Below are positions 32,101-39,826 of a stretch of DNA of 64,000 nucleotides, piece by piece (positions within the stretch are counted from its first letter, which is position 1; the number at the start of each line of letters is the position of its first letter). The stretch is from Sthenelais limicola. Lineage: Eukaryota > Annelida > Polychaeta > Phyllodocida > Sigalionidae. Under the pieces are notes generated by a model. The model was not told the DNA's origin, ran no database searches, and saw nothing but the letters and a program-made list of their open reading frames with translations. The DNA is taken from assembly GCA_942159475.1 (NCBI GenBank), contig OW804097.1:5175685-5239684 (forward strand). The letters are read 5' to 3'. Position numbers and translations under genes: made by a program.

Positions 32101-35100
32101 CCAGATACTGTGCATGCCATCAACCTACTTATTAAAACCAGGAGGGCGGTGGGTATCCCAGAAGGAAACAAGTATCTGTTTGCACGGCCAAATGCCAATA
32201 CCCCTTTCGCCGGAAACACTGAGTTGAGCGCATATGCTTCTAAGTGCCCTGGTCTCCAACACCCGGAAAGAATAACATCCAGAGGACTGCGAAAATACAT
32301 TGCCACAGTCTGCCAGGCATGTTTGAGTATTTCACTTTTCATGTAAGAGGTGTTGCTTTGTACCTTCAGGTATTTGGGCATCGCTGGTGTCTAGTTTGTA
32401 ACATATTGCTTGTGGCTGGTTTGTAATGTATTGGTGGTGTGCTGGTTCAGTATAGGACGCATTGATAGAATTGATGAGGCCAAATGAAAACTTACCTTTT
32501 ACCTTTCCGGTTGACTAGAAAAATACTTCTTTTGTTCTCAATTTCTTGGGCATGGGCAAGTTCAGTTCGGATGCAACTTGTTTTCTCTATCTACTTTGCA
32601 CATTCATTTTATCATCACTGTCCCGAGTACTGACCATGTCTTACTACTCTTCAGATTATGGATATGACCGAAAAAGAAGTGGAAAGCCTAGCCACCCATT
32701 TGGGACATGACGTCAAGACTCACAAGGAGTATTACAGACTCCAACATTCAACTGTGGAGTTGTCCAAGGTAGTTTATTCATGTTTCATTATTGAATCTGA
32801 CTCAACATTGTTTCATAGAAAAAAATATATATATATTCCAAGGGATTTGTGTGATTCATTGATGCTAAAGGTTTATTAAGCTCTAACTGAGGATAGTGTA
32901 GGGACGCATAAAGTTCAGCTGAAATAGAAACTTATGTTCCGAGTTTTCTTTCACCCATCAGATTTCTCAGCTGCTCATAGCTGTGGAAGGGGGACAGCTG
33001 AACAAGTGGCAGGGAAAGAAACTGTCAGAAATAGATGTAAATGGTGAGTATATATGTTGGTACCTTGCAAATGTAAGGATGATCACCCCATAATAAGTAG
33101 TCCAGTAGGGAAATGGAATCTGCACTGACAGTCCTATCTGTACAAACAAACTTAGATCGGTGAATTATGTGAGACGGTATGAGCGTCAATGTTACCAATT
33201 CATTCAAATGCACCATATGCAGGGATGCCAGTCTTCCATGAATTAATGTATATCAATAATGTACATACTTCCAAAAATATTCAGAATCTCCATAGTATTT
33301 ACAAGTTTTCTTAGTCAAACCCAATAGTTTCACCTTTATATCGTAATACATAGTGTATTTTAGTGTTGTTGAATATCTATCTACCCATGTCTGCGCTCGC
33401 TTATGATTGTACTACCCACATTCCATCCACAAGAAGTGTAGGATAGCGCCTATACATAGGTTATCAGTGTGTTTTAGCTTACCAATCAGAGTTCAAAGAC
33501 CCGTTGTGTTTTGGTACAGGTTGTTTCCTTCCAAAAGGAGTGTAGGATAGCCCCTATACATAGGTTATCAGTGTGTTTTAGCTTACCGATCAGAGCTCGC
33601 AGACCCGTTGCGTCTTGGTACAGAGACGTCTTCGATATTTGCGCAAAATGGAAGAATTTGACTTAGATGTTGATTTTGACCAACTAAAAGTGTATTCGCC
33701 TTATTTCAGAAATTTGGAAATACATTCCGGGGCAGGTTGTTTTGATAGTGTTTTAGAACTGCCCCATGTCCTCAGTAAAGAGGAGTATATACACATATTT
33801 ACTCTCTTGCATGATCCTAGTTATCCAAATGTATTATCTTCACTTGTCCCATTGCTGAGCGGAGACAGAGTGGGCCCCCATCTGCAGTTCATCTTATACT
33901 TCCTCAATGAACGCTTCGTCCTAGATAGCGTTCTCACGACTCTTGAGGAGGCGTTTGACAGGGCGTATGTGCTAATTGGGGAGGTACTAAATACGATGGG
34001 ATACCAGTCGACCCACTTGTGGGAGAATTCCTTCTCCCCAAGTAAAATTACTGTCCAAGCCGGCATTGCAGAATATATAACCCACTTTTGCGATGTTCAA
34101 CCCAAGTCCTTGATACCAGTGTCACTGGTGGAGGTGGGAGGTCAATCCCGAGTATCCTTCTTCAAGATCAGTCAATTTATATATAAAGGCCGCAGAAGAA
34201 GGTTGCGTCAGAAACGATATTCCTTTATTTGCAAATTATGTTTTGAATATGGGGTGCTTCGGAAACGAAGCGACTGGAAGGTCAGCATGGCCGCACGAAT
34301 GCCCTGTTGCGGGTCATTAGTCCACGATGCCTGTTATTGGGAAATCGTTGGCGAGTGGCGCACATGTCCAGTATGTTCGAACTTCACAGAAGTCGCCACA
34401 GGGACTATCGACGCTGACTATAATGGACCGGAACAAGCCCTGCGCCGCAATAAGATCAGGTATGAGAATGAAGTTCCCCTGGGTGCGGAATTTGAGTTAC
34501 CATTACGAACTCGAGCCAAAGAGATCCCAGATGATATTGAAACTCTGGACCGATACATGGCCCCACGGTACTCGTTTGAGAGGATTCCGTTTTGATAGTT
34601 AGCCGACTCAAAGTCTTAAGCAACGGGTGGGGGGAGGCTGGGGTGGGCTGGGGTGGGGGATGGGGTGGAGGGTGTGGGTGTGTGTAAAGTAGTTGCATAG
34701 TAAAGTTCAGACGTTCTATCCTTCGTATTTTAGTATACTCTCTTCAAAGAAGTTCATAATTATGTATAATTGTAGCTAAATTCAATGACACTGGTTTTCT
34801 TTACCACAGAATTTCTCTGTGAGCAAACTGACACTGACACTGACACTGACACTGACGCTGGTGGCACAGAGGTAGCTGGGGAAGGAGCACCAGACAGGAA
34901 AGGAAAAAAAAGACGGAAGTTATCTCCTGGTAAAGGTAAGCTTGTGGCTTGTAGTATCATGGGGACTTTGAAATGCAATTGAATTAAATTACTGCCAAAT
35001 GGTTCCATAATTACAATAGTATTAGGTGCTTTTGACTGCAGAAGCTATTTGCAAGAGACATATTCTCCTATCATGACAGTAGTGTTCTTTAGATTTGCAG

Positions 35101-35439
35101 CCAAGCAATTGAAAGGGAAACTCCCATAGATTCTGCATTGGCATGAATGGAACGTACCACACTAGCTAATTTCTGTCCGGTAAACACTTGTCTGATAAAA
35201 AACTGACATAATTTGTTATCATTTCAGGCAAACAAAGGGCGATTCCAAAGCAAAGAAAGAGCTGGTCACAGGATGAGTGCTGTGCCCTCAAATCGTTTTT
35301 CAAGACCTACCTGAGTGGGAAAATGACATCAGTTAGAAACACTCAAATCACTGCAGCAAAAGAGAAATACCCATGCTTGCGAGAAAGGACAGCGTTGCAG
35401 ATCAGAGCCCAGCTTTTCAATTATCGGAAAAAAACTTGA
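25984..35439 (+). CDS. Tyrosine-recombinase-like protein with AT-hook, zinc fingers and Myb/SANT-like C-terminus
   Basis: Twelve coding exons join without a break: 25984-26192, 26406-26567, 27067-27228, 27638-27739, 28464-28565, 29074-29153, 29520-31647, 32037-32316, 32655-32768, 32962-33043, 34810-34935 and 35228-35439, giving 1,252 residues. Order: AT-hook-like RRRGRP (residues 9-14), duplicated acidic modules (71-246), short PxESTxF repeats (about 280-420), a C2H2-like finger CTFC...H...H (about 571-590), a second finger-like PCEHC...H...C (about 657-676), a tyrosine-recombinase-like domain with RRRAEV, a lysine region, RGLRKYIAT, LGH and HKEYYRL, then an NLS-like KGKKRRK and a Myb/SANT-like end starting SWSQDE. 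The layout resembles a multi-copy animal protein family with recombinase-like cores, perhaps related to Crypton-type elements. Strand exchange is not shown; the HxxR histidine appears to be arginine. An ATG at 29090 is an alternative start. Confidence 0.75.
26406..26567 (+). CDS. Recombinase-like gene exon 3 (duplicated with exon 4)
   Basis: The exon has 162 nt, phase 2 at both ends. The product starts SDPPDVLTDYIQPCITSTEP and ends VDICER. Exon 4 is a close copy. No family is recognised for this 54-residue module. Confidence 0.75.
26683..27034 (+). mobile_element. LTR-like element copy B, between duplicated exons
   Basis: Starts TGTAACAAGGCATAACC, ends CATACCTATCA, with TATATAAGC near 26,930 and AATAAA near 26,987. 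It is about 50 bp shorter than copy A. It sits in the intron between exons 3 and 4, inside the duplicated block. Confidence 0.5.
27067..27228 (+). CDS. Recombinase-like gene exon 4 (copy of exon 3)
   Basis: The exon has 162 nt, phase 2 at both ends. The product starts SDPPDVMTDYIQPCITSTEP and ends IDICDR. The intron just upstream of the acceptor and just downstream of the donor also matches that of exon 3, so the duplication took in flanking intron. Confidence 0.75.
27638..27739 (+). CDS. Recombinase-like gene exon 5
   Basis: The exon has 102 nt, phase 2 at both ends, acceptor CTTTTCCAG and donor AATT/GTAAGT. It contains LGLNDSGIPSSM and ends with TSDDE before the split leucine/phenylalanine codon. 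Exon 6 is related. Confidence 0.7.
28464..28565 (+). CDS. Recombinase-like gene exon 6 (related to exon 5)
   Basis: The exon has 102 nt, phase 2 at both ends, acceptor CCATTTCACAG and donor ACTT/GTAAGT. It contains LGLDDSGIPSPMDESG and ends SNDD. This is the last exon before the left boundary of the 17.6-kb duplication, which falls 48 bp into the next intron. Confidence 0.7.
28634..28818. repeat. TATTGGGTC motif cluster, left
   Basis: Five TATTGGGTC sites (28634, 28666, 28685, 28705, 28810) and two reverse GACCCAATA sites (28717, 28734) lie within 185 bp, starting 21 bp inside the duplication boundary. A second cluster follows the recombinase-like gene at 35,923-36,168. Unit 2 has the same cluster at 46,242-46,426. 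Confidence 0.75.
29074..29153 (+). CDS. Recombinase-like gene exon 7 (internal ATG)
   Basis: The exon has 80 nt, acceptor CTTGTTTTGTAG and donor GCAG/GTAAAC, entering in phase 2 and leaving in phase 1. It contains ATG at 29,090 giving MPQTRRGTQRSTADSNTQEA. This ATG is the first one available in later duplication units. Confidence 0.7.
29520..31647 (+). CDS. Recombinase-like gene exon 8 (main exon)
   Basis: The exon has 2,128 nt, acceptor TTAATTTCTTCAG and donor GAGAG/GTGTGT. The open frame extends upstream of the first 643-codon stretch to the acceptor, so no TTG start is needed. It encodes the short repeats, an acidic serine-rich stretch, a basic PAKRKRKVG (NLS-like), the two finger-like motifs and the start of the catalytic domain (FNMRRRAEVKDL). 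Unspliced, the frame ends at TAG 31,742. Confidence 0.85.
32037..32316 (+). CDS. Recombinase-like gene exon 9
   Basis: The exon has 280 nt, acceptor CCTGTTGCAG. It continues the catalytic domain: a lysine region (VIAAGKSTKNIEAF) and the second arginine box (TSRGLRKYIAT). It ends CAG/GCATGT, a GC donor. Reading to the nearest GT donor would shift the frame into a stop. Confidence 0.7.
32655..32768 (+). CDS. Recombinase-like gene exon 10 (LGH and tyrosine box)
   Basis: The exon has 114 nt, phase 0 at both ends, acceptor CTACTCTTCAG and donor CAAG/GTAGTT. It encodes ATHLGHDVKTHKEYYRLQ, where the LGH histidine and a following tyrosine fit the last two catalytic positions of tyrosine recombinases. 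Confidence 0.8.
32962..33043 (+). CDS. Recombinase-like gene exon 11
   Basis: The exon has 82 nt, acceptor TTTCACCCATCAG and donor AATG/GTGAGT. The product starts ISQLLIAVEGGQLNKWQGKK, which continues the helix after the catalytic tyrosine. The intron that follows houses the RING gene. Confidence 0.75.
33435..33623 (+). repeat. Two copies of an 85-bp direct repeat upstream of the RING gene
   Basis: Positions 33435-33519 and 33538-33623 match with few differences. Both start AGTGTAGGATAGC and end TTGGTACAG. The period is about 103 bp. The second copy ends 25 bp before the ATG of the RING gene, so this may be a duplicated promoter segment or a duplicated acceptor. Confidence 0.85.
33648..34595 (+). 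CDS. RING-type zinc finger protein nested in an intron (unit 1)
   Basis: An intronless frame of 315 residues begins at ATG 33,648; the frame is open back to 33,615 but has no earlier ATG. The N-terminus is acidic and hydrophobic (MEEFDLDVDFDQLKVYSPYF). From about residue 193 a basic linker GRRRRLRQKR leads into CKLCFEYG, then PCCGSLVHDACYW and WRTCPVC. The spacing C-x2-C, CCG-x3-H-x2-C, C-x2-C fits a RING finger, which usually gives E3 ubiquitin ligase activity. It lies on the same strand in the intron between exons 11 and 12 of the recombinase-like gene. It could be an independent gene, an alternative 3' exon, or the second frame of a mobile unit. A G-rich stretch follows the stop. Confidence 0.75.
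   Translation: MEEFDLDVDFDQLKVYSPYFRNLEIHSGAGCFDSVLELPHVLSKEEYIHIFTLLHDPSYPNVLSSLVPLLSGDRVGPHLQFILYFLNERFVLDSVLTTLEEAFDRAYVLIGEVLNTMGYQSTHLWENSFSPSKITVQAGIAEYITHFCDVQPKSLIPVSLVEVGGQSRVSFFKISQFIYKGRRRRLRQKRYSFICKLCFEYGVLRKRSDWKVSMAARMPCCGSLVHDACYWEIVGEWRTCPVCSNFTEVATGTIDADYNGPEQALRRNKIRYENEVPLGAEFELPLRTRAKEIPDDIETLDRYMAPRYSFERIPF
34626..34682 (+). repeat. G-rich stretch with quadruplex potential after the RING gene
   Basis: Within about 57 bp there are at least six runs of four or more G, including GGTGGGGGGAGG and GGCTGGGGTGGGCTGGGG. It starts about 30 bp after the RING stop codon. The copy in unit 2 is at 52,234-52,290. Confidence 0.8.
34810..34935 (+). CDS. Recombinase-like gene exon 12 (TD repeat and NLS-like)
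   Basis: The exon has 126 nt, phase 1 at both ends, acceptor TTTACCACAG and donor AAAG/GTAAGC. It encodes a TDTDTDTDTD run from a GACACT hexamer repeat, then RKGKKRRKLSPGKG, an NLS-like basic cluster. Confidence 0.75.
35228..35439 (+). CDS. Recombinase-like gene exon 13 (Myb/SANT-like, stop codon)
   Basis: The exon has 212 nt, acceptor TATCATTTCAG, and ends TGA at 35,437-35,439. The product starts GKQRAIPKQRKSWSQDECCA and ends LFNYRKKT. W...E near the start, a spaced second helix and a basic third helix resemble a Myb/SANT-like DNA-binding domain. Confidence 0.75.
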
Positions 35440-35591
35440 TTAATTTGTCAATTCAACAAATGCAAATGCAACTGCTCTAAAGCAGCACATCCCAGTGAAT
35501 TATCTAAAGTAATACTGCACAGATGTCGTCATAAAATGTACTAAAAGTGGAAGTTTACGATTCTGTTATCAAGCAAACATTGCCAGTGCTT

Positions 35592-35669
35592 AATAAATGC
35601 CTCAAACTGCAAGAAATCCTTGCCAATTTTGTACATTGCATACATCGAGAACCTATTATAGAGAATAAA
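35592..35669 (+). terminator. Polyadenylation signals of the recombinase-like gene
   Basis: AATAAA occurs at 35,592 and again at 35,664, 150-230 bp after the stop codon, in AT-rich sequence. Either could define the 3' end. The same pair is present in unit 2 at +17,608. Confidence 0.5.
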
Positions 35670-36928
35670 AACCAACTTTATGAAAACTGCTGAATCCTAG
35701 TTTTGATGTATGATCAATGTTATTCATTTTAAATTTTTATTTAAATTCATGAAACGGCCCAGTATGGTGACAGATCCAATATCATACTCATAGACGATGA
35801 CAGACCAAATACAATAAGATTAATGGCCCGAATAAGTTGTTAACTATATAAAAAATATATGGTGAAATATAGCAGTAATGCCAATGGACAATGCCATGCT
35901 TATATATTCCATTCCACTGGGAATTGGGTCAATCAAGGGTCAGAAGGGCCCAATAAAATTGTTGGGTCTGACCCAATATGACTGCATGAGGCAGAGGATT
36001 TTGCAACTCCTATACAATGCCAATATACAATATGAATGTGAAAGCTAATTATATATATAGCATTGGCTAATGATGGAAAACATTTTAGTCACAACAGAAA
36101 TGTTATAAGTATAATCCTTCCATGTGGTCCCAATAGCACTGTCTTGAAAGACAGACCCAATATATTGGGGACTTTAAGTCTATATACATATAGATGCTCT
36201 TGAAAGAACTAGCATCCCCTACTAACTAGCTAATCCTACCCCCAGCATTTGACAGATTGGTTTTCACAGAGTATTTCCCTCAATGAATATATTTCGTGGA
36301 GAAATGGAAGAAAAACTATTTATAAAAGATAAATTCCACCGGCTATATTCGGAAGTAATAAGTATAGGGCTATCACAAAAAAAAGCAAAGATTCACAAGC
36401 GTCACACAGGCCCTTGCGCCTTGTCTTGGTAACCCCGGCTCAGTTGTGATACTTGGAAAGAGGATTGAAGTAACCTCCAGCACATACATAATACATACCA
36501 CCTATAGAAATGACATCAGTCCTTGCTCCCCACTAGTAAAAAAAAAAAAAAAAAAAAAAAACAAGTCCACGCAATTCCCCGGCATGCACACGACACAATT
36601 CTACCCACAATCCACCCAACAACATCATATTCAGTAACGAGCACTAATGAAAAACCCACTCAAACAATTATCACATCTACCTAATCAGAGAAAAAGCACT
36701 CGTTCATACAACTTTCCCTTTCGTATTTCACTTTATAACACCTTAGTCGGTGGGGATGATGTACGATTAACACAATGCTCGTTGGAACAGCCAGAAAAAA
36801 CAGATTATTAGGCTTCGCTGTGTAGTCCCGGGGGACATCAATGCTAAAATTTTATTGCACAGAAAATTCTGTCAGGGTCCAAAGATTTAGGAAATCATAG
36901 GTGCCATTTATTTTTCAGCTTATTAGGT

Positions 36929-36943
36929 GCCACCAGGGGGCAC
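36929..36943 (+). promoter_or_regulatory. CTCF-like motif 1
   Basis: GCCACCAGGGGGCAC matches the core of the conserved bilaterian CTCF site (CCASYAGRKGGC type). It lies between the gene and the satellites. The unit 2 copy is at 54,537-54,551. Binding is inferred from the motif only. Confidence 0.5.
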
Positions 36944-37407
36944 TTTGTATTTTTTCATATTTTTCCCTCTGACATATTTATTATTTCAAATACAGCTATG
37001 TGTTATATAAGATTGATTAAACTACATAAAAAGACCTTTCCAAATCCATCTATGCCAATGTGTCTTTGTTGACCTTAGGCCTCCTATTTCAATTAACATG
37101 AAGACTACCGAATATATAAAGGGGTACTTGAATAACCAATGAGGCAGGAACCAAGAGAACTGTCAAGCTTGCAGTTATATTAGGGTTAGGGCAGTATCAA
37201 TATTATCCGGTCATTCAAATCCAAAGGAACAGATGGGTAATTAAGATTAAAACTAGTTAATGGCTAATTAGGTCAACAAGGAAAAGGGCAGTTACTAGTT
37301 AGCAATTACTGAATATCATTAATCGGGTCAAAATGAACATAAACAATCACAAACATGATCCACCACAGAATCATATGGGCAGTTGAACTGAAGTATCATT
37401 GGGGGGA

Positions 37408-37422
37408 GCCACCAGAGGGCAA
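37408..37422 (+). promoter_or_regulatory. CTCF-like motif 2
   Basis: GCCACCAGAGGGCAA is a second match in the same orientation, 479 bp from motif 1 and about 500 bp before the first satellite. The unit 2 copy is at 55,016-55,030. Confidence 0.45.
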
Positions 37423-37926
37423 CACCAGTACTTCCTGAGTTGGGGCTTGACTTCCTGTCACATGCTCTGTCAGCCATTCTTAAGTTTAGCTTGGGGTGAG
37501 CAGGCTATCTAGACTTAATTTCAATTCCTTGATTGTGTATGTGGGTCTGTCTGTGTGGATTAATAGAGGATAATTGTATGTGTGTGTCTGGGATATTTCT
37601 GATTCCCATTTTAGAATGCCGATTCAGACAAGTTCTCCTATGGCTAGACTTCTAGAATTCGGAGTGCCGAAACACGGGTACCGGCCATAACGGCTGCAAA
37701 AAGGAATTGGCAATCGGATCATTTTCTCATGTTCTCATGCCAAGTTAGTACCAAAATGAAAACTCCATAATTATTACCTTTTAAGCAACTTATTGACTTG
37801 GATTAAATATTGCTTTAAATCAGGTTTTCCGGACCTTCCGAAATGTGTGATTGGTTTGGTTGTCAGTTGGATATTAGTAATACAGTAGTGGTTTTAAAAA
37901 TCGGAAAAAATCGAAATAGACAAGAT

Positions 37927-39702
37927 GGTTGATTTCCCAAACTTCTTTCGAAGCTAGGGCTTAGATTTTTTGGTAGGAGACGTAAAGCATGTTCGGCGAC
38001 AAAACTGCCGAAGGAATTTCAATTCGGAGCATCCCTTCATTTTCGAAACGTCGAATTCCTTTGAGATTGCAAAGTGGCTACGAACTTTTCGACTTTGTAG
38101 GCACATCAGTATGCTAAACTGAAGAGAAATCACAATACGGTTGATTTGACAAACTTATCCAAAAGCTAGGGCTTAGATTTTTTGGTAGGAGACGTAAAGC
38201 ATGTTCGGCGACAAAACTGCCGAAGGAATTTCAATTCGGAGCATCCCTTCATTTTCGAAACGTAGAATTCGTCAGTATGCTAAACTGAAGAGAAATCCCG
38301 ATACGGTTGATTTAGCCAACTAATTTGAAAGCTAGGACTTAGATTTTTTGGTAGGAGACGTAAAGCATGTTCGGCGACAAGACTGCCGAAGGAATTTCAA
38401 TTCGGAGCATCCCTTCATTTTCGAAACGTAGAATTCGTCAGTATGCTAAACTGAAGAGAAATCCCGATACGGTTGATTTAGCCAACTAATTTGAAAGCTA
38501 GGACTTAGATTTTTTGGTAGGAGACGTAAAGCATGTTCGGCGACAAGACTGCCGAAGGAATTTCAATTCGGAGCATCCCTTCATTTTCGAAACGTAGAAT
38601 TCGTCAGTATGCTAAACTGAAGAGAAATCCCGATACGGTTGATTTAGCCAACTAATTTGAAAGCTAGGCTTAGCTTTTTTGGTAGGAGACGTAAAGCATG
38701 TTCCTTGACCAGACTGCCGAAGGAATTTCAATTCGGAGCATCCCTTCACTTTTGAAACGTCGAATTCCTTTGAGATTGCGAAGTGGCGAGGAACTCTTGG
38801 CCTTTGTAGGCACATCAGTATGCTAAACTGAAGAGAAATCACGATACGGTTGATTTAACAAACTTATCTAAAACCTAGGGCTTAGCTTTTTTGGTAGGAG
38901 ACGTAAAGCATGTTCGGCGACAAAACTGCCGAAGGAATTTCAATTCGGAGCATCCCTTCATTTTCGAAACGTCGAATTCCTTTGAGATTGCAAAGTGGCT
39001 ACGAACTTTTGGACTTTGTAGGCACATCAGTATGCTAAACTGAAGAGAAATCACAATACGGTTGATTTGACAAACTTATCCAAAAGCTAGGGCTTAGATT
39101 TTTTGGTAGGAGACGTAAAGCATGTTCGGCGACAAGACTGCCGAAGGAATTTCAATTCGGAGCATGCCTTCATTTTCGAAACGTAGAATTTGTCAGTATG
39201 CTAAACTGAAGAGAAATCCCGATACGGTTGATTTAGCCAACTAATTTGAAAGCTAGGACTTAGATTTTTTGGTAGGAGACGTAAAGCATGTTCGGCGACA
39301 AGACTGCCGAAGGAATTTCAATTCGGAGCATCCCTTCATTTTCGAAACGTAGAATTCGTCAGTATGCTAAACTGAAGAGAAATCACGATACGGTTGATTT
39401 AGCCAACTAATTTGAAAGCTAGGACTTAGATTTTTTGGTAGGAGACGTAAAGCATGTTCGGCAACAAGACTGCCGAAGGAATTTCAATTCGGAGCATCCC
39501 TTCATTTTCGAAACGTAGAATTCGTCAGTATGCTAAACCGAAGAGAAATCACGATACGGTTGATTTGACCAACTTATTCAAAAGCTAGGGTTAGATATTT
39601 TGGTAGGAGACGTAAAGCATGTTCCTTGACCAGACTGCCGAAGGAATTTCAATTCGGAGCATTTCGTAGAATTTGTCAGTATGCTAATCTGAAGAGAAAT
39701 AT
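37927..39702 (+). repeat. Satellite 1 (about 167/215-bp units, ten copies), unit 1
   Basis: Units share TTTTTTGGTAGGAGACGTAA, then a dyad CTGCCGAAGGAATTTCAATT followed by CGGAGCAT. Long units (about 215 bp) carry an extra 50 bp around CTTTGAGATTGCAAAGTGGC; short units (about 167 bp) lack it. Long and short forms are mixed in blocks. Two units read GTTCCTTGACCAG in place of GTTCGGCGACAAG. Confidence 0.9.
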
Positions 39703-39826
39703 CAATTTTTTTTATCAATCAGCAAGCAGTGTAACCCTCATGTTAGGACCTAGGGCCTTCCATCGCATTCCACACTACATAAGCTGTCCACTGTCAATTG
39801 GGATCTCCATAACCATCCAGAGCTGG

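Larger units (their letters stand above)
35440..37926. other. Noncoding spacer between gene and satellites (unit 1)
   Basis: No gene is visible. It contains the second TATTGGGTC-type cluster (35,923-36,168), a poly-A run of about 24 bases near 36,538, two CTCF-like motifs (36,929 and 37,408) and, near 37,610-37,690, short GCCGAA/TTCGG pieces that anticipate the first satellite. Confidence 0.6.

Noticed and set aside
32038..32346. Independent small gene from ATG 32,038
   Set aside because: It matches the middle of a tyrosine-recombinase-like domain and joins exons 8 and 10 in frame, so it is an internal exon.
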